Source of the DNA: Dryas octopetala
Taxonomy: Eukaryota > Streptophyta > Magnoliopsida > Rosales > Rosaceae
Assembly (NCBI GenBank): GCA_963921425.1
Contig: OY992837.1
Location: 15,535,896 to 15,599,895, forward strand
DNA: 64,000 nucleotides
Reading direction: 5' to 3'
The notes under the pieces were generated by a model that did no database searches, was not told the origin of the DNA, and saw only the letters and a program-made list of their open reading frames with translations. Both the position numbers and the translations under genes were made by a program. Positions 35,562 to 48,115 of this stretch are shown piece by piece. Position 1 is the first letter of the stretch. Every line of letters starts with the position of its first letter.

Positions 35562-36405
35562 TTTCATAAATTTTCTTGCAAGGCTGTCCATAAAACTTCC
35601 TTCCTTATATTGGTTGGCAAGGGAGTCAGAGACTCCATGCCTTAAAAGAGTGATCCATCTTCTGAAGCTTCCTGATCAAAAGATTCCTTGAGCTGTTTAT
35701 TAAAATTTTCAGAGTCACGACTTTTTCATGATTTCAAGGATTGAATCTGGCCCATCTTTCTTTTTGCTACTCTTCTTGTCCATTGTGAAAAATCCCAAAA
35801 AGCATATGAAGGTATTCTAACAATTTTGCATGTGAAACTTTCCGACCCATATTTCATGATTTCATTTTTCAAGGAAGCAAAACTCTAACCACAACCTAAA
35901 ACCCTTGTTAACATGCAGGAACATTTGGTTCATTGGGAGTTTAGAATTTGTTGTGTATGAATTATGAATAGGCTTTCTTGATAATACTTTAGTTTAATAA
36001 ATTTTTTATTAAACTCAAAAATTGGTTTAAACCTACTCAGAAACCTATTCACTGAGATAAATGGCCCTTATGGGCCTATGGCCATCTGGATCAAGTGGTT
36101 TTCACTAAACCAGAATCAACTTTCTGGATAAGCTGATTTTCAGTATTTCAAAGCCAGCTTGTGTCAGTGGAAATTAAAACCAACACAATGATGCAATTGA
36201 AACCATGAATGTTAAAAGGGACATGTCCTATTAAAAGAGGGGAGATGAGGAACTTTTTAGCATAAGAGAAATGCATCGAATGCGGCAACCTGAACTGTAT
36301 ATTTGGCTGGATGAAGGAAAATTGAACAAAATACATGACAAGGATTGCCCCTCAATCTAAAGAAGCTTAGGTGCTCATAATCGATTATGATTATTCAATT
36401 GAACA
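35562..36405. other. Intergenic between two Mutator-type elements, no gene seen
   Basis: No conserved protein recognised on either strand; AT-rich unique sequence. Confidence 0.5.
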
Positions 36406-36414
36406 TAAATCTAA

Positions 36415-37752
36415 GGCTTAATTGTGTTTTTACCACCCAAAATTTTAGTTGATTCTCACTTTACCACCCAGATATTTATTTGTCTCACTTTACTATCTAT
36501 AATTATTATTCGTGTCTCCCTTTACCTTTTTACGTCTATTTCGTCAATCAAACTGTCAAAAAAGCTGATGTGACAGGGGTATTCATGTCATTTTGTCTAC
36601 TTGGACAAAAAATAAATAAAAAATTCTCATATTTTAAAATAATTGGTGATGTGGCACCTTCATGGCTATTATAGGCCTATTTTTTGCATATGTAAGCTGT
36701 CATGTGTACAAAACAATTAATAAAAAATGGTAAAACTTTTTTTTTTGGCAAAAAAGAAATGCTAAAACTTTAAATCAATTAAAAAACAAAAAAAAACCCA
36801 TCTCCTTCCTCCGAGCACCCCCACCCTCACCCCAAACCACCACCCCCACCACCACCATCTCCTTCCTCCTTCCCCGTCCCCCACCCACAGTCGCCGACGA
36901 CTTCCCCAAAAATGGCTGCACTCTTGGTGGCCTCAACAAGAGCACAATCTCCGGCATCGTCACCATCGACGACTAAATCTTTGACGCCTTCTCCACTGAG
37001 CACTCCACCGGCAGATGCTCCTTCAATAACGCCTGATGTCGACTCTCCACCTTCTCCTCCTTAATTCATCTTCCCCAATCTCTCCAGCCACTTCTCCCTC
37101 TTCGCTCTCTGCACCGCTATCGGAAGCTCTGCATCGATCAATGATGGTGTTGTTTTGACTAGGTTCACTGTCGCTGGTTCTATGGCGGTTGGGGTTGTCG
37201 TGGTTGTCTTCGTTATGTAAAGCAGGGGTTTATCGACTTTTAATTTTCAATCCATGTTAGCCCTACATCTTTTATTTGAGAAATTCAATCTAATTTTTCT
37301 ATTATAAATGTCTATGGCAGAAGTCTTTGATTAATTACAAGAGGAAAGGGATGAGAGGCAGAGAGAAAGAGGGGAAGAGAGAGGAGAAAGGAGAAAGGGA
37401 GAAGGGTCGCCAGCGATGAGAGGGGCTAGCGACGTGTTGAAGCTGGTCGGAGAAGGGTGGGGCATGGCTCAGGTGAGGGGGGCTGCATTTGGGTTTTTTT
37501 TTTAATTATTTTAGTTTTTAATTAAATTTAATATTTGTAAAGTAATAAGATTTTTAATTGATTTTTTGTCCAAATGGATGAAATGACGAAAATGCCCTTT
37601 CCATGTCAGCATTTTTAACAACTTGAGTGACATAATAAGGTAAAGTGGGAGACATAGAATAGTTCTAGGTGGTAAAGTGAGACAAATAAACATCTGAGTG
37701 GTAAAGTGAAAATTAACTAAAATTGTGGGTGGTAAAAACACAATTAAGCCTA
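36415..37752. mobile_element. Mutator-type element carrying a gene fragment (Pack-MULE)
   Basis: Long inverted ends: the left GGCTTAATTGTGTTTTTACC and the sequence through TTTGTCTCACTTTAC are matched by the complement of the right end (37640-37752). Nine-base flanks TAAATCTAA (36406-36414) and TAAAACTAA (37753-37761) match at 8 of 9 positions. A C-rich tract near 36800 resembles the element at 34787, so they are related. The interior holds a decayed arabinogalactan-protein gene (36912-37220) and sequence after its stop. Confidence 0.88.
36912..37220 (+). pseudogene. Captured classical arabinogalactan-protein (AGP) gene fragment
   Basis: Starts ATG with a short hydrophobic stretch and a signal-peptide-like end (ALLVASTRAQSPASSP). 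A Pro/Ser/Thr/Ala-rich backbone follows (SPLSTPPADAPS, then PISPATSPSSLSAP in a shifted frame). It ends with a GPI-anchor-type tail, SINDGVVLTRFTVAGSMAVG plus a Val-rich segment and TAA at 37218. That order is the classical AGP layout, a secreted cell-surface proteoglycan core. A TAA at 37062 and two frame changes break it. The N-terminal signal looks shortened compared with full AGPs. It is either a pseudogene or, less likely, source of a short peptide. Confidence 0.75.
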
Positions 37753-37949
37753 AAACTAATACAAATAAGGAAAAAACTGTACTCTCTCTCTCTCACACAC
37801 ACACACTCACAAACACGTGAGGTAAAAAAAAGTGCACCAGAGGACTGATAATGTAATAAAATCAACCCTGGCACATACCAAATAAGTTTTTGAAAAAATC
37901 ATGGGTGATTCACTATCAATGTCCATGGGCATGAAGAGCATTGTATAAC

Positions 37950-40900
37950 CTAAACCAAATGCTGATCTGTAGGAAAACAGTGGCTTTGCTCTTCGAGATT
38001 TGGTTCCATTGTCTGGACTGGTGGGGCTGTAACTACTGCCAGAGTCAGATCCGGAGGGCCAGAATCAGAACTCTTTTCACGGATCTCCCTATACTCTTGA
38101 CAAGTGGCACACAGATGGCAGAAAAAATGAGTGACAAAGTCTCCACATGGTGCTTCCTACAAAATACATTGACAAGAAATGGTCAGCTGTAGCGAAGTTG
38201 TAAAACTCACCTTGAGCAGTTATCCAACAAAGTTTGGAGTAATATATGAAAATTTTTTCCCTCCCAAATTACTTCACACTTCCAAGTAATCAAAATAAAT
38301 TATTTTCCCCAACTGAGCCCCTTATAAAGCATATGTCTATCACATAATTGATAATTACATCCTCCTCACGGCCTCCATCACAATTTGATAAAATGTGATA
38401 ATCCCTATTGAATTTTTGATAATATAATCCACTCAGTTACATCTTTGATAATCATTTTCCGCAACATCGCTAATGAAACTGAAACAGAGTTGGCCATTAA
38501 AGGCAACCTAAGCTTATTGAAACAGAATATGCAACAACCCCATTTACCCTCCCAACCCTCCTTTCTAAACGATAAAACAAGAGAATTCCCCCTCATAAAA
38601 GAAGGGGAAGAGCATCTATTAACTTGTCAGGTTTTTGAATAACACAAATGCAACTGAGTACTGTACTGATGCAGTCAGCAGTTATCTGACCAAAGCATGC
38701 TGCAGAAGATCAAACAATCTAGTTTCTGAGTTCAAATGCCAGACATAACAGAAACAAATATGCACTTTTTTCCATTTCTGCAGGCCAGTTGATTGGTATT
38801 TCCAAAAATTCAAGCAGATTGAAACTCAGATAAAAACACAAAATATAGCAAGAATAAAAAGAACAAATTGAATAATGACACAAACTAATTTTTTTTACCA
38901 TTAACACACTATAATCTGGCAAATAGATAAAAATGTTATACCTGGAGATTATACTTTGATCTTAAGGCCCTGCGGTAGCCACAAGCATAACATGCAACAA
39001 AGCATCCCGGTACACCCAATAAGATACCATCAGTCAATAAGCAGCAGACGGTATTAACAAGTACCCACAAAAGAGAGTGAGTCATGCATGATCCTATCAA
39101 TGTCCCAGAACCCAGAAATTCTGCATTCTTTCCAAACAGAAAGCATGGACAAAATAGACCTATACAACCTGTAAAAAAATAAAAATATTCAATTAGATGA
39201 TACTTCTTGGTTTAAAATCATAATCTGAAGACACGATGGATATTTCATTCCCTGATATTGTAATGCACACATAGAACAATGTTTGAGTAACTGGGAAAAA
39301 CTCAAACTACAACTTATCATGATATATAAAAAGAAAACAGGTCAATGACCAATTTATCCACATTAATCATTTTATCCAAACTTATCCATGAATTCAAGGA
39401 ACTTGCTATTCTGAAAATGCTTTAATAAACATATGCATATTCTGAAAACAACTTTTTATTTCTATTTTTAACTTTATTGTCAGTATTGGTAGGTGATAGA
39501 AAACTCGGTTCACATGGTAATCAAGGGTAAGAGCAAATTACTTATTGGGTATAAGGAAATATTAAGCTGAATCTCATAGGTTTTCAGGACTAGTAACAGT
39601 TGATGGTTAGAAAACAAACCATATGCATATCACTTTTACACCAACTGCTAAAAATGCGGACCAATAAGGAATTAATCAATTCATGATGTTAACTATCCAA
39701 CTGCAATTATTTTAAACTGGCCCAAACTGATATCTAAAGATCCGCTACTGCTTGAATAAGCATGCTAACCCAAACAATACGGCACAGCTTACTAGCTTCT
39801 GAGCTACCATACACTGGCCAAACTTTAAAGTGGGACTTCTTTTTTAAAGTAATTTGCATTCGGAACTAGTATACTTTAGCATGAGTCAGTCTAATCCTAT
39901 GGTTTCTTAAAGCTGCTTCTTTTCTTTCTTATTCTTCCCAGCATGTGACTGTTTTAATTTTTATTTTCCACCAAGTTTCATGCGACAATAATATTTCTTT
40001 GATCTAAAACATTTCTGGGCATGGCTAACTACTTAGAATGCAGATAATGCGATGGCTTCTAAAACATACAAAATGATCACCAGCCACAAATTCAGACATA
40101 GAAGAGCTCAACCGCATAATAAAGATTACCCAGAGAACATTAACCACATAACAAATTAAGAGCAAATCACTTATTGGATAAGGAAATGTTAAGCCAAATC
40201 TCATAGGTTTTCACGGCTAGTAACAGTTGATGGTTAGAGAGCAAACCATATGCATTTCACTTTTACACTAATTGTTATAAAAATGCGGACCAACAAGGAA
40301 TCAAATCAATTCATGATCTTAGCTAACCAACTGCAGTTATTTTAAACTGGCCCAAACTGATATCTCAAGATCTGTTACTGCTTGAATAAGCATGCAAACC
40401 GAAACAATAGGGCACAGCTTACTAGTTTCTGAGACGATAAAGTGGAGCTTCTTTTATTATGTAATTTGCATTTGGAACTAGTATACTTTACCTTAGCCTA
40501 ACTCTATGGTTTATTGAAGCTGTTTCTGTTCTTTCTTTCTTATTTTTCCCCAGCATGTGACTGCTTTAGTTTTTATTCATGTTTTTCATCAAGTTTTATG
40601 AGACAATATTATTTCTTTGATCCAAAACATTTCTAGGCATGGCTAACTACATAGAATGCAGATAACGGGATCGCTTCCAATTCATAAAAAATGATTACCA
40701 AGACATAATAAAGAGTACTGAGAGAACATTAACCACATGGCAATGTAAGGTTAGTTAAATAATGAAAATCATATTCATGCCCTAGCCTTTCTTATAATAT
40801 GTCCTTTGCCTGTAGCTATTACCATATCAGAAACTCAAGTATATGATGAGCACTACACAAGCTAATTTTTTTAAAATTTTTTTCCCTTATAAACTCAAGA

Positions 40901-41133
40901 GGCACCTTCATAATTTTCCTTCTGATAAATCAAGGTCACAAGGCAGAAAGTAGCGTACAGCTCTGCATATCATCACAACATGCGCAGATTCCAGAAGACC
41001 ATTGTCTCGGCCCATCGCCACTGTTCTGCTGCTGCTGCTTTGAAGGGTCTTCGTTGCGCGGAACAATCGCTAATTCGGAATCTGACTGCCCCAACGGAAT
41101 ATAAGGCGGCGGCTCATAGCTCTGGCCCTTCAT
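37950..41133 (-). CDS. PLAC8-domain protein (cell number regulator / PCR-like)
   Basis: Small Cys-rich membrane protein of the PLAC8 family, which includes maize/tomato cell number regulators and plant cadmium resistance proteins. Members act in organ size control or metal transport at the plasma membrane; which applies here is unknown. Three coding exons on the minus strand, 41133-40959, 39168-38942 and 38156-37950, give 202 residues ending in TAG. The PLAC8 core reads GICACCDDMQSC joined to CIGLFCPCFLFGKN, followed by a hydrophobic segment (LLWVLVNTVCCLLTDGILLG) and the late block THFFCHLCATCQEYREIRE. The exon-2 acceptor was chosen at 39168 because it restores the expected CCIGLFCPC. A nearer AG would lose three codons. 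ATG at 41133 follows a splice acceptor near 41150. A non-coding 5' exon ends at a GTAAGAA donor near 41491. A 0.6-kb tandem duplication lies in the first coding intron. Confidence 0.9.
39531..40740. repeat. Tandem duplication (about 0.6 kb) in a PLAC8-gene intron
   Basis: Copies 39531-40159 and 40160-40740 are collinear. Both start GAGCAAAT and share TCTCATAGGTTTTCA, GTAACAGTTGATGGTTAGA, TTTTAAACTGGCCCAAACTG and GAGAACATTAACCACAT. Differences are scattered substitutions and small indels, roughly ten percent by eye. Confidence 0.9.
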
Positions 41134-41702
41134 CTTTCTCTGCTCAAACAAATTATCTGTACCCAGCACCCCAAAGCAAGCATGAGCACAAAGACCAGAT
41201 TTGCAAACCCAGATATCTCAAACAGCGAGAAATGCAGAGATTTACAATTAAAAACTAAAAGGCAACAAAATGAAGAAACCCAGAAAGGGTTCGGACTTCG
41301 AACACAATATTTGAGATTCAGGCTTCCATTTTAGATGAGAAAATCAAATGTGAAATGCCCAATAAAAATTACAAAGGAAGAAGGAAAATAGAATAATAAA
41401 ACTTCCACAGAAGCTTTAAGAAAATGTAGTGCAGAAAATGAAAAGCAAAGAAAGAGGAATGAGAATTGAGACAATTAGAAGAAGGTTCTTACCCGTCTCT
41501 GTCGGTGGAGAAGGAATGGTAGTAAATCTCCTGATTTCTGTTTGTTGAGTAACAAGTGAGAAATAAAAATGATGAGAGTGATCCGGGCCCAAGTGGATCC
41601 TTCCTGGATTTGCTTGCGTTAGTTACATGCCCTTTTGGGCCATAAAACTGATAAGCCCTAAAACCTATATAGACCACTCATAATCTTTAAGAATTTCATA
41701 AA

Positions 41703-42076
41703 AGCCGAAGTTCACTTTGATTTTTGTAATTTGAGTTAAATTTCACTTTAGCTCTTTAGTTTCAATTGTTATAATTTTAGTCTTATAATTTACAAATTGT
41801 TGCAATTCAAGGATATATAGCATTTCTGTTCACCAAATCGTCAAATTTATTGTGCTTTTTGTCGTATACTTTATAAATAATTTTGATTTCAGTCGTGTAC
41901 TTTACATACCGTTAACAATTTAATGACTAATTTAACGAATTAATTGACAAAAATCATAATGTGTCCTTAAATTGCAACAATTTAAAAACTACATGACCAA
42001 AATCAGAACAATTGAAACTACATGGATAAAAATGGAACCTAACCCAAACTACAAGAACTAAAAGTGAACTTTGGCC
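41703..42076. mobile_element. Mutator-type MITE (374 bp) upstream of the PLAC8 gene
   Basis: Arms starting AGCCGAAGTTCACTTT (left) and, complemented, GGCCAAAGTTCACTTTT (right) remain similar for over 130 bp. The exact 9-bp duplication TTTCATAAA flanks it (41694-41702 and 42077-42085). It lies about 200 bp upstream of the first PLAC8-gene exon, in its probable promoter. Confidence 0.9.
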
Positions 42077-42456
42077 TTTCATAAAATGTCTCATTTTACA
42101 AGGTGTATTCAATATGATTTTTTTTTTTTTTATCTGAGGGGAAAGGGGATTGAACTAGTGTGCCTAGGAAATTAAGTGATCCTATAGTTGTTGTCAACCA
42201 TTTCACCCCAGCCATACTAGTATGTCATGATTATGGCTTGATAGGGATCGAGAATGATTCACTATCTTTTAAATTAAGTTTGAGGGAAAGGATACTCTCC
42301 TCCTGAAAGCGAGAGTTTTTTCAAAACCGTGACTCTCACGCTTGCAACTGCAGGCGGCTAGGGTTAGGTTCTCTTTATCTCGACGCCACTGTCGAGGCTT
42401 GTATCTTCCTCTTCTCCCACCCTCTGCAACTGCGTGCCTACTGCAGCGGACGAAAG

Positions 42457-44007
42457 ATGGAAGAGATAGAAACCAGTTTCTCAAAGACCCTGACGCTCAC
42501 AGAGGAGGAGGTGGAAGCGATCCCGATAGCCAGGCCGACCTCGACGACTAATTCGGAGGTTCTGCAGCGCAGTCTGGTGGGACACGTTCTCACCATGAAA
42601 TCCTTTCATCGCGCAGCTTTCAAGCAGACAATGGTGAAGATTTGGGATGTGATGGGAACAGTCACTGTGAAGGACCTTGGGCCCAATCTGTTCTTGTTCA
42701 TATTTGCCTTCTCGGAGGATAAGGACCAGGTACTCCGGCACGCTCCCTGGACTTTTGACAAGGCTTTGGTCCTTTTAGACGAACCAAATGGCAGGATCGC
42801 CCCATCACAGATGAAACTAAAATTTGCAGATTTCTGGGTGCAATGCCACAACCTGCCTTTTGAGTATATGACTGAGGAAACTGGTAAGATTATTGGGGAT
42901 GGGATTGGCCAATATTTAGAGGGAGCAGGGGGATATGAATCACATTTGATGGGCCGTTTCCTACGCATCCGGGTCAGAATTGATGTTACTCGCCCGTTGC
43001 CTCGAGTTAAGAAGCTGTTGATTGAGGAGGGGGTTATGATCAGGGCGGAATTCCGATATGAACGGCTTCCACATTTCTGCTTTGAATGTGGAAGAATTGG
43101 ACACAACTCCAAGAACTGCACTTTCATCCCCAAAGAGCAGAAATAGAAACCACTGCACCAATGGGGGGCCTGGCTTTTGGCGCGGGGAGAATCTGGAAAA
43201 TTTTCCCCTGTGGGGACGACGGAGGATGGACACCATGAGGCTGCAGTAAATACAATAGTCGACGAGGTGGTGGAAAGAGAGTTGCGAAGCAGAACGGCAC
43301 AAGGCGGGGAGAGAAATCCAGGGGATTCTGCCTCTGTGCCGCATAACAATGGCCTGGATTATGGACAAAGATTTGAGGACAATGTAAGGAAGAGAGCTGC
43401 CTCTGAGAACACTGGCCAACAGGTTCCAGTTCAAAGTATCTTCAACAACCTCACGCAGGTACTGAAGGATGTCACCAACACCCCCTCCCCTCCCAACCCA
43501 CTCGGAGGTTCCCCTGTAAGGACAATACTGCAAGAAAGGGCAACAGAAGAATCGCAGAGACTTGCACGAGTGGAAGAGTGGGAGAAACATGAAAGGGAAA
43601 AACAGATACAAAAAGAAAACCAAGCAAACCTGCAACACACAATGAAGGGAGAGCTAAAGGCCCCAACACCAAAAATACCTGCAGTGCAGGGGGGTCAAAT
43701 CACAGAATTGGGCAATGTGTTAAAGAAGGCCTTACAACCTACAGCTGCAACGCCCCCTGGGCAACCCAAAACAACTGGACGTGGGAAAAAGCTTGACAAA
43801 ACCACCCCTCAACTCAGCAGACCTTCTTCCCGTGGAGGAGAGGGGGTTGAAAGGGATATGATTCTGACAAGAAAACGTAAAGCAGAAGGCATCGCCCCGT
43901 CTAAGACAGGAGTACTCAAGAAAGGAAAGACTATAGAAACTGACAGCAACTCAACCGTTTTGGCTAAAGTGGTGGGTTCGGGTTTGCCGACCCACCACAA
44001 GCAATGA
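42457..44007 (+). pseudogene. LINE ORF1 (DUF4283 / zinc-knuckle nucleic-acid binding), one in-frame stop
   Basis: The N-terminal half is the DUF4283-type domain of plant L1 ORF1 (SFHRAAFKQTMVKIWDVMG, HAPWTFDKALVLLD). A CCHC knuckle follows, CFECGRIGHNSKNC, with C-x2-C-x4-H-x4-C spacing. A TAG at 43144-43146 interrupts the frame, which then continues without shift for another 286 codons to TGA at 44005-44007. The second half is charged and Gln/Lys-rich, with a Lys-rich basic stretch near the end. The product would be the RNA chaperone/packaging protein of the element. The stop of ORF1 overlaps the start of ORF2 as ATGA. Confidence 0.88.
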
Positions 44008-47000
44008 AACTCCTAAGCTGGAATGTTCAGGGGCTCCGACAACCCCGAACATTTGACTCCCTTAAGAATCTCTTAAGGGAGAAAAAGCCGGACGTCGTCT
44101 TCTTAATGGAGACGCGAATGACAGAGTAACAAATGGAGAACTTGCATATAAGATTGGGAATGAAAGGAAGTATGCGAGTGGGTAGGCGTGGTCTTGGCGG
44201 AGGCCTTCTCCTTCTGTGGGCACATGGCTGGGACCTTCGGCTCCTCAATTATTCGGAAGGCCATATTGACATGATGATAGAGACTCCCACTCTTTACAAT
44301 TTCAGACTCACCGGGTTTTATGGCAACCCCATAACTGGACAGCGTCGCCACTCATGGGAACTGCTACGACGTCTATGTGATATGAGGAGAGGACCATGGG
44401 TTGTAATGGGGGATTTCAATGAGATACTGACTGCACAGGAGAAAGAAGGAGGTTTAGATAGAGCAGAGGGGCAGATGGGAAATTTTCGGGATGCAATTAT
44501 GGATTGTGAGCTTGAAACTATCAGATATGTTGGCAACCACTTTACTTGGCAATGTGTTAGAAATGGGGCAGTATTTGTACGTGAGCGATTGGATCGCTGC
44601 TTAGTAAACGCCAATATGAAAGCCAGCTTTGGCTATATATGCACCCATCATTTGGAGGCTACGGGGTCTGATCACATCCCTATTTTGACTGAGATTCTGC
44701 CACATAATACCCCTCTCACTCCTGGGAGACGTGTTCGACGGTTCCACTTTGAACAAATGTGGTGCAAGGAGACCCAATGTGAAGAAGTTATCTCGGACAC
44801 TTGGAGTTGGGCGACTCGGCAGGGGCAGTCGGTGATGGATGGAATCAAACAATGCGCTGGGCACCTCTCTACTTGGAGTCAACGGTTTTATGGGACCCGA
44901 AAAAAAGCTATCAACCGCCTTCGAACTGAACTGGGACATATACAGGCACAACCACTGCATGAGGGCTCTTTCCAAAAACAAATGAGAGCTGAACAACAAC
45001 TGGACACCTTGATAGCTGGGGAGGAGACTTACTGGAGACAACGGTCGAGGATTACTTGGCTTACCGAGGGAGATAAAAATACCAGATACTTCCATGCACA
45101 GGCCCAGGCACGGGGGAAAAAAAATTCAGTAATTGGCCTGCTGGATGATCGGAACAACTGGGTCACGGACTCGGATGTGATTGGTACTATGTTTTGCAAT
45201 TATTTTTCCACTCTATTCACTTCTACAGGTGGTATTGATATGGAACGATTTCTGGGATTGATTGAACCGAAAGTCACTGCTGAAATGAACCGCCAGCTTA
45301 TACTTCCATACTCGAAAACAGATATTGAAGTGGCACTCAAGCAAATGTATCCCACAAAGGCCCCAGGGATTGACGGAATGCCGGCTCTTTTTTACCAACG
45401 CTACTGGCATATTGTTGGTGATGACGTCTCCACCTTCTGCTTACGTATCCTCAATGGCGATGTGAGTGTTCGGGATGTCAATCACACATTGATAGCTTTA
45501 ATCCCCAAACTTGACGAGCCCAAGCGGGTCACTGAATTCCGGCCCATCAGCCTTTGCACAGTCCTTTACAAACTGGTTGCCAAGGCACTCGCAAATAGAC
45601 TTAAAGTTTGGCTACCCCATGTTATATCTGAGAATCAAAGTGCTTTTGTTCCAGGTAGACAGATTTTGGATAATGTGATCGCTGCATTCGAAACCACTCA
45701 TGCCATCAAGCATACACGAGTGAATGCCACTCCGAAAATGGCCATTAAACTTGATATGGCGAAAGCTTATGACCGAGTGGAATGGAACTTTTTAGAGGCG
45801 GTTCTACGAAAACTGGGCTTTCATGAGCAGTGGATTAACCGGGTTATGGATTGTCTTACAACGGTGTCATTTTCTGTCCTTTGGCGAGGCAACCCGCTGG
45901 GTCTTATCACCCCGAAGCGAGGTCTGAGACAAGGGTGCCCACTCTCGCCATACCTTTTTCTTTTTTGCGGGGAGAGCCTGAGTCTGGCAATTCACCAAGC
46001 CGAACACAATGCAAGAATTACGGGTGTCCGAGTTGCTACGAACGCCCCTCCTATAACCCACCTCTTTTATGCGGATGACAGCATACTTTTTCTTGAGGCC
46101 ACTGTCGACGCCTGCCTTGCGATCAGGGACATCCTCCATGCTTATGAAGAAATATCGGGACAAAAGGTCAACTATGAGAAGTCGGCTGTATGTTTCAGCC
46201 CAAATACGGATCATCTAATTAAAGTGATCATCTCACAATGTCTACATGTGCCCATCGTCGCCTGCCACGAAAAATATTTAGGCCTCCCTACTGTGGCTGG
46301 ACGGGAAAAAAAGAAGCTATTTAAAATAGTACAAGATCGGGTTTGGCAACGGGTTCAAGGATGGAAAGAACGCTTCCTCTCACGGGCCGGGAAAGAGGTC
46401 CTTATTAAGGCAGTCCTACAGGCGATTCCTACATATTACATGAGTATTTTTCGAATGCCGAACGGGGTCCAAAAAACTATTACTTCTCTTATTGCTCGGT
46501 TCTGGTGGGGAAAAGAGAAGTTGACTCGTGGTATCTATTGGGTTAGATGGGACAAGCTCTGCCAGCCAAAATGGGAAGGGGGCCTGGGTTTCAGAGAGCT
46601 GGGGTGCTTTAATCGTGCTTTACTTGCAAAACAGTGCTAGCGCCTCATGTTGAATCCACTTTCTTTGTCAGTCGAGTCATGCAGAGCAAATATTATCCGA
46701 CCGGTTCTATTCTCTCGGCTGGGCTAGGCACCCAACCATCTCTTGTTTGGCGGTCCCTACATTGGGCATGCACTCTGCTCCACAAAGGCATGCGATGGAG
46801 GGTGGGCGATGGCACCTCTATCAGAGTTTATCAGGATGCATGGCTGCCCACCCCTACCACCTTTCTGCCACAATCCCCGATGAGCTTGCCCCCTAATACA
46901 CGGGTTAAGGATCTCATCACCTCAACGGGGCTATGGAACATTGCACTGCTTCAGCAACATTTCTGGCCACAAGAGGTGGAGGCAATCGTTAGCCTCCCCC

Positions 47001-48115
47001 TCGGTAGACTGCAACAACCCGATAGACTGTTCTGGCATTATACCAGGGATGGGCGATACAGTGTCCGCAGTGGTTATTGGCTTGATCGACAATCCTCTGG
47101 TAACTTTGATGGCGAGACCTCCAGGAGACAACCACTCCATCGTTTCTGGAAAGGCATATGGCAGCTAAAAATCCCGAGCAAAATCAAATTATTCTTATGG
47201 AGGTGTTGTCTTGAAGCACTTCCATCTGGGGTGGGATTATTTAAAAGGAAGTTAATTCAATCCCCTGACTGCCCCCGCTGCCACTCTGCCTATGAAACTG
47301 TTCTTCACAGTATATGGAGCTGCCCCAGTGCACAACGTATGTGGGCTCTCTCCACTTTCGGTGCCGCTGTAGGGCTGCGAATGGATGGGAGATTCATTAG
47401 CTTTCTGGAATATGCGCAGACAGTCCTTACAAGGGAGGAACTAACTCTGTTCGCCTACCTATGTTGGGGAATATGGAACTCAAGGAATACATGGGTGTTC
47501 AAGCAGATAGACGATCGGCCTGAAAGTGTTTATGAACGACTGGTCACTCTTGCCACCGAGTATGAAACTGCAAACCTATCCCCGAACCTCCCCACTGTGT
47601 CGGTACAACCTCGATGCCACTGGGAGCCACCACCGCTGGCCTGGATCAAACTTAATGTAGATGGCGCCACGGGAAGAGGTGCGGAACGAAGGGGGTTGGG
47701 AATGGTCATCAGAGATAGCGAGGGGGCTCTGCTACTTGCGGCGACCAAGCTGGTCTTCGCTCCTCTTGCCGCCCGTACAACAGAACTTATGGCTGCATTG
47801 ACTGGGTTACAGTTGGCTGCTGACCTGGGCCTCCAGAATATAATCCTTGAACTCGATGCTCAAGGGGTGGTGCAGGACATCAACAGCCAAGACCCATGTA
47901 TGGCTGCAGATGGTGCGCTGGTGGAAGATGTCAAGATACTGATGAACTGCTTCCCCGCGGCTTGCTGCCAATTTAGACAACGTGACGGCAACAGAGTGGC
48001 GCACGCTCTGGCAAAACATGCATTCTCTTCTTTGCTTTCAAATGTTTGGCTTGACTCTGTATCTGGGCCTCCTTGGCTCTCAGATCTTTTGTATGAAGAT
48101 TTACTTCATGAATAA
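44004..48115 (+). pseudogene. LINE ORF2 (endonuclease, reverse transcriptase, zf-RVT, RNase H), broken
   Basis: Begins MKLLSWNVQGL, the usual start of the apurinic-type endonuclease, with GDFNEIL and SDHIPIL further on. Reverse transcriptase shows PGIDGMPALFYQ, LDMAKAYDRVEW, LRQGCPLSPYLF and the catalytic FYADD. A zf-RVT region contains CPRCHSAYETVLHSIWSCP. The terminal RNase H has KLNVDGATG, ELDAQGVV and RVAHALAKHA. Lesions: TAA at 44127-44129 (codon 42), TAG at 46638-46640 where the family usually has Trp, and a one-base shift within about 30 bp after it. The frame then stays open from about 46660 to 48115. Not functional without repair or readthrough. Confidence 0.92.

Noticed and set aside
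40936..41169. Upstream ATG at 41169 as PLAC8-protein start
   Set aside because: It lies in an intron upstream of a CAG acceptor near 41150; the ATG at 41133 follows that acceptor and fits a spliced 5' leader.
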